Positions 34,671-42,619 of a stretch of 64,000 nucleotides of DNA are shown in pieces. This DNA is from UBA1258 sp963643225 (lineage in GTDB: Bacteria; Bacillota; Clostridia; Lachnospirales; Lachnospiraceae). A program made the position numbers and the translations under genes. The stretch lies in the NCBI GenBank assembly GCA_963643225.1, contig CAVIIX010000001.1, positions 151,921 to 215,920 on the forward strand. The letters run 5' to 3'. The notes under the pieces are model-generated. The model searched no databases. It was not told the DNA's origin and saw nothing but the letters and a program-made list of their open reading frames with translations. Each line of letters starts with the position of its first letter. Position 1 is the stretch's first letter.

Positions 34671-36182
34671 ATGAAAGCTTTTAAAAAAATGTGGAGGCTG
34701 ATTCTTTTATCTGCCACACTGACTGTTGCACTCTGCGGATGCAAAGGTGACAAGGCGGTTGATACATCTTCACATATTACAATTGGTATTTCACAGGATT
34801 TAGACGATAGTCTTGACCCCCACAAAACTGTGGCGGCAGGAACAAAGGAAGTATTGTTTAATATTTTCGAAGGTCTCGTTAAACCCGATTCCAATGGTGA
34901 TTTATATCCCGCCGTGGCAGATGACTACACTATATCAGATGACGGACTTACATACACCTTCCATTTAAGAAGCGGTATTAAGTTCCATAACGGAAATTTT
35001 GTTACGGTTGAGGATGTTTTATATTGTATAGAAAAAAACGCCGATCCGGACAGCTCAAGCTCTTACGTGTCGGCGTTTTCCAATATTGAAAATTATTATG
35101 CCGACGGTGAGAACATTGTAATTGTACTTAAAAATAAGAGTGCAGACTTTTTGCAGTATATGACAATGGCCATTATCCCTAAGGATAATGCTGACCCGGA
35201 CACAAATCCAATCGGTACCGGTCCTTACGTTTATGTATCCCGTTCACCTCTTGAAAACATTGTGTTAAAGAGATTTGATGAATACTGGGGTGAAAAGGCT
35301 TATATTGAAAACGTTACCCTTAAAATATGCGCAAATGCCGATACAATCGTAATGGATTTGTTGGGCGGCAGCGTTGATTTATTTGCCAGATTAACTACTT
35401 CACAGGTTTTACAGCTTCAAAACTCCGATTTTGAAATATTAGAAGGCACCATGAACCTTGTGCAGGCTCTTTATTTAAATAATGCGGCTGCACCCTTTGA
35501 TGATGTAAGAATAAGACAGGCTTTGTGCTACGCAATCGATCCTTTGGAAATCATTAACCTTTCTTTTGACGGAAAAGGCACAGAAATCGGCTCTTCAATG
35601 TTCCCGGCTTTCGGAAAATATTACGTATCCGAAATTAAGGACGAATACAATTATGATACGGAAAAAGCCAAGGCTTTACTTAAAGAAGCAGGCTACCCTG
35701 ACGGCTTTACATTTACCATTAAAGTACCCTCCAATTACCAGCCTCATATCGATACGGCTCAGGTTATTGTGGAACAGCTTAAGAGGGTTGATATAACTGC
35801 AGAGATTAAGCTTGTTGAATGGGATACCTGGCTTTCTGATGTGTATGCAGGAAGAGATTTCGAGGCAACCGTTGTGGGACTTGATGCATCGCAGATGACT
35901 GCAGGTGCATTGCTTGCACGTTTTACTTCAGATTCTAAAAAGAATTTTATTAATTTTAACAGTCCTGATTATGATGAAAAATTTTCTTTGGCTGTGGCTG
36001 AAACAGATGATGAGAAGGCTACGGAATATTACAAGGAATGCGAGTGGATTCTTGCAAAAGAAGCTGCCAACGTTTACATTCAGGACCTTGCTGAATTTAC
36101 CGCAATCAATAAAAAATACACAGGCTATGAATTTTATCCTATTTATGTAATGGATATTGCAAAGATTAAACCTGTTGAATAA
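34671..36182 (+). CDS. ABC transporter substrate-binding lipoprotein, family 5 (peptide/nickel)
   Basis: Extracytoplasmic binding protein, 503 residues. A lipoprotein signal ends TVALCGCK, with lipidation at one of the two cysteines. The mature part has the family-5 signatures LFNIFEGLVKPDSNGDLYPAVADDY, IGTGPYVYVS and FDEYWGEKAYIENV. The operon that follows encodes two permeases and two ATPases. Subunit sizes are closer to NikABCDE than to long Opp systems, but the substrate cannot be read from sequence. Confidence 0.92.
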   Translation: MKAFKKMWRLILLSATLTVALCGCKGDKAVDTSSHITIGISQDLDDSLDPHKTVAAGTKEVLFNIFEGLVKPDSNGDLYPAVADDYTISDDGLTYTFHLRSGIKFHNGNFVTVEDVLYCIEKNADPDSSSSYVSAFSNIENYYADGENIVIVLKNKSADFLQYMTMAIIPKDNADPDTNPIGTGPYVYVSRSPLENIVLKRFDEYWGEKAYIENVTLKICANADTIVMDLLGGSVDLFARLTTSQVLQLQNSDFEILEGTMNLVQALYLNNAAAPFDDVRIRQALCYAIDPLEIINLSFDGKGTEIGSSMFPAFGKYYVSEIKDEYNYDTEKAKALLKEAGYPDGFTFTIKVPSNYQPHIDTAQVIVEQLKRVDITAEIKLVEWDTWLSDVYAGRDFEATVVGLDASQMTAGALLARFTSDSKKNFINFNSPDYDEKFSLAVAETDDEKATEYYKECEWILAKEAANVYIQDLAEFTAINKKYTGYEFYPIYVMDIAKIKPVE

Positions 36183-36202
36183 ATAAGAAAGAAGGTGAGA
36201 GT

Positions 36203-37141
36203 ATGAAATACGTTTTAAAAAAGCTTGGCACGATGATTATTACAATGCTTTTTGTTTCTGCTCTCGTCTTTTTTGCTTTTTCAATTATTCCTGGATCTCC
36301 TGCGGTTTCAAAGCTTGGAACTGAGGCAACGCAAGAGAGCATAAAGGTGCTTGAACACGAAATGGGCCTTGATAAGCCTGTAGTAGAACGCTATTTTGAA
36401 TGGATTGCAGGCATTTTAAAGGGTGATTTCGGCACTTCCTACAGCTATAACCAGTCAGTAACTGGATTGCTGAAAGAAAAAATCGGCGTGACATTTTTAT
36501 TATCAGGTATTGCCATTTTGCTTACCTGCATTATTGCATTTCCTCTTGGCATATTCTGCGCAAGAAAATCAGATTCATGGCTTGACGTGGTATTAACTAC
36601 CCTTAATCAGCTTATTATGAGCGTTCCTTCTTTTTTTTCAGGAATCCTGATAACGCTTTTATTCGGAGTTTTGTTTAAACTTTTTACGCCGGGAGCTTTT
36701 GTGGCGTATAATAAGAATTTCTTTGGCTGTGTTAAATATCTGTTTTTCCCGGCTCTTGCCATTTCACTTCCTAAGATTTCGATGGTTGTAAAGCTTTTAA
36801 AGGATACAACACTTAAGGAAGCAGATAAAGACTATGTAAGAACCGCTTATTCAAGAGGTAACCGCACAAAGGCGGTGTTTTATAAGCATGTACTCAAAAA
36901 TGCATGTATGCCGGTTATTACGTTTTTGGGCATGACCTTTGCAGACATTATTGCAGGCTCCATTATAGTTGAACAGGTATTTTCGGTACCGGGGCTTGGA
37001 CGTATCCTGCTTACTTCAATTTCGGGAAGAGATTATCCTGTGGTTGAGGCTGTAATTTTACTTTTGGCAGGTGCCGTTGTAATAAGCAATTTAATCGTTG
37101 ATTTACTTTATAAGAAATTCGATCCAAGGATTCACGTATAA
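36203..37141 (+). CDS. ABC transporter permease (OppB/DppB/NikB type)
   Basis: First permease, 312 residues, six membrane segments. Starts with the canonical YVLKKLGTMIITMLFVSALVFF helix; the EAA loop reads YVRTAYSRGNRTKAVFYKHVLKNA. GAAGGTGAG upstream of the ATG at 36203. It is 20 bp after the binding protein and 1 bp before the next permease. Confidence 0.94.
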   Translation: MKYVLKKLGTMIITMLFVSALVFFAFSIIPGSPAVSKLGTEATQESIKVLEHEMGLDKPVVERYFEWIAGILKGDFGTSYSYNQSVTGLLKEKIGVTFLLSGIAILLTCIIAFPLGIFCARKSDSWLDVVLTTLNQLIMSVPSFFSGILITLLFGVLFKLFTPGAFVAYNKNFFGCVKYLFFPALAISLPKISMVVKLLKDTTLKEADKDYVRTAYSRGNRTKAVFYKHVLKNACMPVITFLGMTFADIIAGSIIVEQVFSVPGLGRILLTSISGRDYPVVEAVILLLAGAVVISNLIVDLLYKKFDPRIHV

Positions 37142-37142
37142 T

Positions 37143-37934
37143 ATGAACAAAAACAAACGTATTAAGTTCATAATCGGAGCCGCCTTAACGTGTATAGTGT
37201 TACTTATGACACTTGCAGGTGTATTTTTTACGCCCTACGACCCATGTGAAATGAATGCAGATTTAAAATTTGCTGGAGTTTCCCTTAGGCATTTAATGGG
37301 ATGCGACCAGTTTGGAAGAGATATTTTTTCAAGGGTTTTGGTAGGCGTAAGAGAGACTATGGTGGTGGCAGGCGCGGTTGTGTTAATAGGTACCGTTGCC
37401 GGCATCATTTTTGGCACCATTACCGGTTATTACGGTGGATGGCTTGATGAAATACTTATGCGTTTTAATGACGCGGTTTTAGCATTCCCATCAGTGCTTT
37501 TGGCACTTTTGATTATCGGTTTATTTGAAAGCGGAAGAAACACACTTATACTTGCCTTAGGCATTGCCTTTGTACCAAGCTTTGCAAGAATTGTGAGAGG
37601 CGAAGTGCTGAGAATACGCAATTTAGATTATATTCAGTGCGTTAAATTATACGGCGCTTCAGATTTAAGAATAATTTTAGTACATATACTTCCTAATTTA
37701 AAAACAGTAATGATTTCAAGCATACTTATAGGCTTTAACAATGCTGTACTTGCAGAAGCCGGCATGAGTTATTTGGGCATGGGAGTTCAGCCTCCTAATC
37801 CAAGCCTTGGCCGTATGCTTTCTGAGGCTCAGGCCTATATATTTACTAATTCCTTAAACGCAATTTTCCCGGGCTTAATAATCGTAATTATGATTTTAGG
37901 CTTTTCACTTTTGGCGGATTCACTGGAGAAATAA
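37143..37934 (+). CDS. ABC transporter permease (OppC/DppC/NikC type)
   Basis: Second permease, 263 residues from the ATG at 37143 (MNKNKRIKFII). LRHLMGCDQFGRDIFSRVL is the typical OppC N-terminal signature and the EAA loop is YIQCVKLYGASDLRIILVHILPN. An upstream in-frame start at 37098 would overlap the previous gene by 44 bp and adds nothing family-like. Confidence 0.94.
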   Translation: MNKNKRIKFIIGAALTCIVLLMTLAGVFFTPYDPCEMNADLKFAGVSLRHLMGCDQFGRDIFSRVLVGVRETMVVAGAVVLIGTVAGIIFGTITGYYGGWLDEILMRFNDAVLAFPSVLLALLIIGLFESGRNTLILALGIAFVPSFARIVRGEVLRIRNLDYIQCVKLYGASDLRIILVHILPNLKTVMISSILIGFNNAVLAEAGMSYLGMGVQPPNPSLGRMLSEAQAYIFTNSLNAIFPGLIIVIMILGFSLLADSLEK

Positions 37935-37936
37935 TC

Positions 37937-38731
37937 ATGAGCATGCTTATTGTCAAAGATTTATGTATAAAAGTTCATGATAAGAAGACAACCGACACCC
38001 TTGTTAAAGACGTTGACCTTACGATGGATAAGGGTGACATTCTTGGAATAGTGGGAGAGTCAGGTTCAGGTAAGACTATGACTGCTCTTGCCATTGCTGG
38101 GTTACTGAGTCGTCATGACATGGAAAAGTCAGGCTCCATTATCTTTGAAGACATAAATTTACTTGATGTAGAAAGAAAAGTATTAAGAAAAATTCAGGGA
38201 AATGAAATTGCCATGATTTTTCAGGAGCCCCTTAATTCTTTAAATCCTTTAAGGAAAGTGGGCTGGCAGGTTGAAGAAAGCTTAAGAGTCCATACCGTAA
38301 TGGATAAAGCCGAAATGAAGGAACGTGCCATTAAGGCATTAAGAGATGTTGAATTACAAGACCCTGAGGCTGTTTATAACAGCTTCCCTCATGAACTTTC
38401 AGGGGGTATGAGGCAGAGAGCCATGATAGCCGCTGCCATGATTATTCAGCCAAAGCTTTTAATAGCGGATGAGCCTACCACTGCCCTTGATGTTACCATT
38501 CAGGCAGAAATAGTTGAGCTTTTAAAGAAAATAAATAAGGAAAGTAATACCGCAATTTTATTTATTTCACATGACCTAAGCCTTGTAAATACTTTATGTG
38601 AAAGAGTGCTTGTAATGCAGAATGGGCTTATAGTTGAAAGCGGTAACTGTAACGATATATTTACTAATCCTGAAGAAGAATACACTAAGAGATTAATAGG
38701 TGCCATTCCTAAAAATCCTTTTAAAAATTAA
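37937..38731 (+). CDS. ABC transporter ATP-binding protein (OppD/NikD type)
   Basis: 264 residues. Walker A GESGSGKT, signature LSGGMRQRA, Walker B LLIADEPTTALD and switch His in FISHDLSL. It stops soon after the core and has only a short remnant of the long OppD C-terminal extension, the size of NikD. Confidence 0.93.
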   Translation: MSMLIVKDLCIKVHDKKTTDTLVKDVDLTMDKGDILGIVGESGSGKTMTALAIAGLLSRHDMEKSGSIIFEDINLLDVERKVLRKIQGNEIAMIFQEPLNSLNPLRKVGWQVEESLRVHTVMDKAEMKERAIKALRDVELQDPEAVYNSFPHELSGGMRQRAMIAAAMIIQPKLLIADEPTTALDVTIQAEIVELLKKINKESNTAILFISHDLSLVNTLCERVLVMQNGLIVESGNCNDIFTNPEEEYTKRLIGAIPKNPFKN

Positions 38732-38743
38732 CAGGAGAATGTT

Positions 38744-39475
38744 TTGGGTAATATTTTAGAAGTAAGTGACTTAAGCGTAGAATTTAAAAAAGATAAAAAG
38801 CCCTTCCTTGCCGTTAAAAACGTAAGCTTTTTTATTAAGGAAGGAGAAATTGTCGGTCTTGCCGGTGAATCGGGCTGTGGTAAGTCTACACTTTCCAGAG
38901 CCATTTTAGGCATACAGAAAAAAGGTGTAACAGGCTCTGTCAGGCATTTTGCAAAGCGCCCCCAGATGGTGTTTCAGGACCCTTCAGGAAGCCTAAATCC
39001 ATCAAAGACAATAGGCTTTATTTTAGAGGAGCCTATTAAAGTTAAGGGTAATTTTGATAAGGACGAAAGAAAAAGAAGAGTTTTAGACATGCTTTCAAGG
39101 GTGGAGCTTGATGAAGAAATCTTAACCCGTTACCCTAATGAACTTTCAGGGGGGCAGAGACAGAGAGTCTGCATTGCTGCCGCCTTAATGCAACAGCCTA
39201 AATTTTTAATAGCGGATGAGCCTGTATCGGCTCTTGATGTAACGGTTCAAAGCCAGATATTGGAGCTTTTAAAGAAGCTTCATGACGAACTTAACATTGC
39301 AATTTTGTTTATTTCCCATGATTTAAGAGTAATTTATAACCTGTGTGACAGGGTAATGGTTATGAAGGATGGAGAAATAGTTGAAGAGGGCGCTTTAAAG
39401 GACGTTTATTTTAACCCTCAGCATGAATATACAAAGAAACTTATGGATGCTGCCAAAACAAAGTATGTTTCGTAA
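38744..39475 (+). CDS. ABC transporter ATP-binding protein (OppF/NikE type)
   Basis: Second ATPase, 243 residues. Walker A GESGCGKST, signature LSGGQRQRV, Walker B FLIADEPVSALD and FISHDLRV. It starts at a TTG (38744) 6 nt after AGGAG (38733-38737). It ends the operon; I see no clear terminator in the 135 bp that follow. Confidence 0.93.
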   Translation: MGNILEVSDLSVEFKKDKKPFLAVKNVSFFIKEGEIVGLAGESGCGKSTLSRAILGIQKKGVTGSVRHFAKRPQMVFQDPSGSLNPSKTIGFILEEPIKVKGNFDKDERKRRVLDMLSRVELDEEILTRYPNELSGGQRQRVCIAAALMQQPKFLIADEPVSALDVTVQSQILELLKKLHDELNIAILFISHDLRVIYNLCDRVMVMKDGEIVEEGALKDVYFNPQHEYTKKLMDAAKTKYVS

Positions 39476-39541
39476 AAAGAAAAACAGCACTAAAGTTTTA
39501 AAAACTATCTCCGATATATTAAATACCAACAAAAAAATTTA

Positions 39542-39570
39542 TTGATTTGTTAATTTAATTCAGTTATACT
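39542..39570 (+). promoter_or_regulatory. Promoter of the small unknown gene at 39611
   Basis: -35 TTGATT (39542-39547), 17-bp spacer, -10 TATACT (39565-39570). Confidence 0.65.
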
Positions 39571-39610
39571 AAAAGTGTAAACTGATTATGTAAACTCTTT
39601 CGGAGGCAAC

Positions 39611-40015
39611 ATGGCAATAAATATTTATTCCGACTACGGCGGATTTTACAATTCATATAAGACAGTTAACATCCCTAAGGTAGATTTAGAAACCGTTAAG
39701 AAGCAGGATGAAATAAAGGCAGCCTCTGAGGCAGCCGTTTCAGAGCTTCCAAAGATTCCTGAGATTAATGCTGAAGCAAAGGCTGATACCCGTTCAAGAA
39801 TGGCAGACCTTGACAACATTTCTCTTACCTTTAACCAGGGAGATGATTATTCTTACATCGGTTCAGACTTTGAAATCGAAGGCTTGGATATTGAAAAGGC
39901 AATTTCCGATATGCGTAAGGATAAGATTTTAGAAGACTACCAGTATTTTGTGGGTGGTCAGAACTATGAGAATATTGCAGCTGAAGGAGACGGAAAAGTT
40001 TTCTTGAAATTTTAA
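39611..40015 (+). CDS. Conserved-looking hypothetical protein, 134 residues, acidic
   Basis: I do not recognise it. It has its own promoter, a good ribosome binding site (CGGAGG 39601-39606) and a strong terminator, so it is very likely expressed alone. The protein starts MAINIYSDYGGFYNSYK, has an Ala/Glu-rich, probably helical middle (about 30-65), and an acidic C-terminal part with ISLTFNQGDDYSYIGSDFEIEGLDIEKA. There is no signal peptide, membrane helix or cysteine. It is likely a small soluble cytosolic protein. Confidence 0.75.
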   Translation: MAINIYSDYGGFYNSYKTVNIPKVDLETVKKQDEIKAASEAAVSELPKIPEINAEAKADTRSRMADLDNISLTFNQGDDYSYIGSDFEIEGLDIEKAISDMRKDKILEDYQYFVGGQNYENIAAEGDGKVFLKF

Positions 40016-40031
40016 CCTTTAAATTATTTAA

Positions 40032-40058
40032 GGCGTCTGCAGTGCAGACGCCTTTTTT
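40032..40058 (+). terminator. Rho-independent terminator
   Basis: Perfect 9-bp GC-rich stem GGCGTCTGC / GCAGACGCC, loop AGT, then six Ts. It lies only 2 nt before the aroQ Shine-Dalgarno region. Confidence 0.92.
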
Positions 40059-40072
40059 AGGGAGTAGTGCTT

Positions 40073-40510
40073 ATGAAAATTTTAATTGTAAACGGTCCTA
40101 ACCTAAATATGCTTGGCAAGAGAGAAGCAGAATATTATTCCGGACGCAGCTATGATGATTTGCTTAAAATGATTGCGGACAGAGCTTCAAAGCTTAACCT
40201 GACTGTTGAGGTATTTCAGAGTAATCATGAAGGCGCCATTATAGACAGACTTCAGGATGCCTATGATGACGGAACAGAGGGATTAATTATTAATCCTGGT
40301 GCTTTTACTCATTATAGCTATGCTATTTACGATGCTTTAAAGATTTTGTCTTTTCCCAAAATTGAAATTCACATTTCGGATATTAATAACCGTGAAGAAT
40401 TCAGAAAGGTATCTGTTACAAAGCCTGCCTGTAATTTTCAGATTGTGGGAGAGGGATTTGAAGGATATCTTCATGCAATGGATATTTTAAAGGACGGAAT
40501 TATAAAATAA
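40073..40510 (+). CDS. aroQ: 3-dehydroquinate dehydratase, type II
   Basis: Shikimate pathway enzyme. MKILIVNGPNLNMLGKRE with the active-site Tyr in EAEYYSGRS, FQSNHEGAIIDRLQ, NPGAFTHYSYAIYDAL and the HISDINNREEFR motif with the catalytic His are all present. The ATG at 40073 with GGGAG upstream gives 145 residues, normal for type II; a GTG at 40067 would add two. It lies directly after a strong terminator and no clear promoter is visible, so some readthrough may be needed. Confidence 0.95.
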   Translation: MKILIVNGPNLNMLGKREAEYYSGRSYDDLLKMIADRASKLNLTVEVFQSNHEGAIIDRLQDAYDDGTEGLIINPGAFTHYSYAIYDALKILSFPKIEIHISDINNREEFRKVSVTKPACNFQIVGEGFEGYLHAMDILKDGIIK

Positions 40511-40513
40511 TAG

Positions 40514-40542
40514 TTGAAAAATGCTTTAACTTAGTATAGAAT
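40514..40542 (+). promoter_or_regulatory. Promoter of efp
   Basis: -35 TTGAAA (40514-40519), 17-bp spacer, -10 TAGAAT (40537-40542), about 40 bp before efp. Confidence 0.65.
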
Positions 40543-40584
40543 AACTAGGAATTATTTGTGTATATAATTTTAGGAGGATAGAAA

Positions 40585-41142
40585 ATGATTTCTGCAGGTG
40601 ATTTCAGAAATGGCGTTACTATCGATATTGACGGCGCTATTTTTCAGATTATTGAATTCCAGCATGTTAAGCCCGGTAAGGGAGCAGCTTTCGTTCGTAC
40701 AAAGCTTAAAAACATTATTAACGGTGGTGTAGTTGAACGTACATTCAGACCTACCGAAAAGTTCCCTCAGGCACGTATTGACAGATTTGATATGCAGTAT
40801 CTGTACAGTGATGGAGATTTATTCTACTTCATGAACACAGAAAACTACGAGCAGATTGCTATTAACACTGATACAATCGGTGATGCTCTTAAGTTCGTTA
40901 AGGAAAACGAAATGTGTAAGGTTTGCTCTCATGCAGGCTCAGTATTCATGGTTGAGCCCCCTCTCTTTGTAGAGCTTGAGATTACTGAAACTGAACCCGG
41001 TTTTGCAGGCAACACCGCTACAGGTGCTACAAAGCCCGCTATCGTTGAAACAGGCGCGCAGGTTGCAGTTCCACTTTTCGTTAATCAGGGTGACGTTATC
41101 AAGATTGATACACGTACAGGCGAATATTTATCAAGAGTTTAA
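40585..41142 (+). CDS. efp: Elongation factor P
   Basis: Relieves ribosome stalling at polyproline. Three OB domains; the domain-I loop HVKPGKGAAFVRTKLKN carries the conserved Lys, and the C-terminal signature is IKIDTRTGEYLSRV. 185 residues. AGGAGGAT precedes the ATG. The aroQ-efp order is common in Firmicutes. Confidence 0.97.
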   Translation: MISAGDFRNGVTIDIDGAIFQIIEFQHVKPGKGAAFVRTKLKNIINGGVVERTFRPTEKFPQARIDRFDMQYLYSDGDLFYFMNTENYEQIAINTDTIGDALKFVKENEMCKVCSHAGSVFMVEPPLFVELEITETEPGFAGNTATGATKPAIVETGAQVAVPLFVNQGDVIKIDTRTGEYLSRV

Positions 41143-41167
41143 GCAATTTCCAAGCTATCAAAAGCTT

Positions 41168-41199
41168 AGAGACAGTATATATATACTGTCTCTTTTTTT
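41168..41199 (+). terminator. Rho-independent terminator of efp
   Basis: Perfect 26-bp palindrome, arms AGAGACAGTATAT / ATATACTGTCTCT, followed by a run of Ts. Confidence 0.93.
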
Positions 41200-41200
41200 G

Positions 41201-41300
41201 TCCTATAGGAAATTGCGTTGCAATTCCTTATATCGCAAAAATGCACTACGTGCCAATGCTGCGCACTCGCGCGTAAGGAATATGTCACTATAGCGATCGC
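41201..41300. repeat. Modular intergenic repeat, copy C
   Basis: Order: TCCTATAGGAAATTGC (41201-41216) with a partial inverted partner to 41239, TGCACTACGTGCCAATGC (41242-41259), then CGCGCGTAAGGAATATGTC (within 41261-41286). The GCACTACGTGCCAATGC and CGCGTAAGGAATATGTC blocks are the same as in copy A but in swapped order. It starts directly after the efp terminator. Confidence 0.78.
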
Positions 41301-41349
41301 ACTATTATTTTGCCCGAAAACGGGTAGTAAATTTTTGAAAGGATAAAAC

Positions 41350-42279
41350 ATGGATTTTAATGAATTTAAAGAAACAATAATTAAATATTTAATGGAGGAT
41401 TACGGGGAAGAAAACATTACGTGTAAAGAGTACAGAAAGAACAATTCAAGCATCAGAACAGGTATTAGCATAAGAAAAGACAAAATTAATATCTGTCCTA
41501 CGGTATACCTTGAAAATTATTATGAGGAATTAGACAAGGGCAGAGATATTGAAGAAATTGCAAGTATGATTGCGCACACATTAAAGCAGGCTGAATTTAC
41601 TAAAGACTTTGATGTTGAATATATTACCGATTATGAAAACATAAAGGATAAGGTATTCATAAAGGTAATTAACACAGAAAAGAACGAAGAACTTTTAGAA
41701 GGAGTTCCGCATTTTAATTATCTTGATGTTTCTATTGTTTTCTATGTAGGAGTTAAGCTTAAAAAGAAAGAAAAGGGAAGCATCTTAATTACAAACAGTC
41801 TATTTGACATGTTTGATGTTAAGCTTGATACACTTTACGCAGATGCAAAGAAAAACAACCGCTATGTAAATAACCTTTATTTAAAGCCTATTGAAGAGGT
41901 TTTAAAGGAGCTCTTTAAAGAAACAGGCAATACCAAAGGCTTGAATGAAGAAGAATTTATGAATGAGCTTCCTCTAGATGAAATGTCAAATTCACTATTT
42001 GTTTTATCAAACGAATCCCGCACCTTCGGGGCAGCCTATTTATGCGATCAGGAAACGCTTTCATATTTTGCTTCCACAATAAACGAAGGCTTTTACATAA
42101 TCCCTTCAAGTATTCATGAGCTCATACTAATTCCAGAAAGTAAGGTAGATGATTCGGGCTACTTAATCGAAATGGTAAGAACAATAAACGAGCAGGAGGT
42201 ACCAATCGAAGATGTCCTTTCTGACAACGTTTATTATTTCAATAAATGCGAGAACAGTGTTACATTAATTACTGAATAA
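41350..42279 (+). CDS. DUF5688 family protein
   Basis: 309-residue soluble protein typical of Lachnospiraceae and relatives, function unknown. Signatures are the N-terminal MDFNEFKETIIKYL and the C-terminal SRTFGAAYLCDQETLSYFA then FYIIPSSIHELILIP, which match my memory of the DUF5688 profile. No signal peptide or membrane helix. It is flanked by repeat elements on both sides and has no obvious operon partner. Confidence 0.85.
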   Translation: MDFNEFKETIIKYLMEDYGEENITCKEYRKNNSSIRTGISIRKDKINICPTVYLENYYEELDKGRDIEEIASMIAHTLKQAEFTKDFDVEYITDYENIKDKVFIKVINTEKNEELLEGVPHFNYLDVSIVFYVGVKLKKKEKGSILITNSLFDMFDVKLDTLYADAKKNNRYVNNLYLKPIEEVLKELFKETGNTKGLNEEEFMNELPLDEMSNSLFVLSNESRTFGAAYLCDQETLSYFASTINEGFYIIPSSIHELILIPESKVDDSGYLIEMVRTINEQEVPIEDVLSDNVYYFNKCENSVTLITE

Positions 42280-42320
42280 ATGAGTCAGGCGCGGCAATGT
42301 GTTTCTTTAGTTTTTCAAAG

Positions 42321-42372
42321 GATATTCGCAATCCGCTTCGCTGCGGCTCTACTAAAAGCGGCACTGCGTGCC
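42321..42372. repeat. Modular intergenic repeat, copy D
   Basis: 52 bp running GATATTCGCAATCCGCTTCG ... CTACTAAAAGCGGCACTGCG ... It is the reverse complement of copy E (50418-50469) with only three differences, and shares both end blocks with copy F. Confidence 0.85.
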
Positions 42373-42374
42373 AT

Positions 42375-42454
42375 ACGAGGCACTGGGCATAAAACCCAGC
42401 ACCTCGTTCAAGAAGCACCATCGCCCAAGGGCAATGGTGTTTCTTGAGCTTTTA
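42375..42454 (+). terminator. Two tandem hairpins after the DUF5688 gene
   Basis: First hairpin: ACGAGGCACTGGG (42375) with CCCAGCACCTCGT (ends 42407), one CA/CA internal loop. Second: TCAAGAAGCACCAT (42408-42421) with ATGGTGTTTCTTGA (42434-42447) and an inner GCCC/GGGC, followed by GCTTTT. Together with copy D they fill 42285-42454, which otherwise holds no gene. Confidence 0.75.
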
Positions 42455-42458
42455 TAAA

Positions 42459-42488
42459 TTGACACATTAAAGGCGCTTATGGTATCAT
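42459..42488 (+). promoter_or_regulatory. Promoter of tRNA-Arg and the SH3 gene
   Basis: Perfect -35 TTGACA (42459-42464), 18-bp spacer, extended -10 TGGTATCAT (box 42483-42488). Transcription would begin about 42495. Confidence 0.72.
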
Positions 42489-42521
42489 AACTAAGTTGTA
42501 TGAAGAAAGTCATAAACGCCG

Positions 42522-42593
42522 GCATCCGTAGTATAATGGATAGAACGGAGGCCTCCGACGCCTTTGATGCAGGTTCGATTCCTGTCGGATGCA
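42522..42593 (+). tRNA. tRNA-Arg(CCG)
   Basis: Full 72-nt cloverleaf. Acceptor GCATCCG pairs with CGGATGC (7 of 7), discriminator A, no encoded CCA. D arm GTAT-AATGGATA-GAAC, anticodon stem GAGGC/GCCTT with loop CTCCGAC, so anticodon CCG, which reads codon CGG (Arg). T arm GCAGG-TTCGATT-CCTGT. It has a near-consensus promoter upstream and no terminator before the next gene, which starts 26 nt later. Confidence 0.95.
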
Positions 42594-42619
42594 TTCCTAT
42601 TTTAAGAAAGAAATGGATT

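Noticed and set aside
42500..42619. Upstream extension of the SH3-domain protein (about 40 extra residues)
   Set aside because: It is the translated tRNA-Arg gene. The ATG at 42620 starts directly before the normal cytosolic head and membrane helix.
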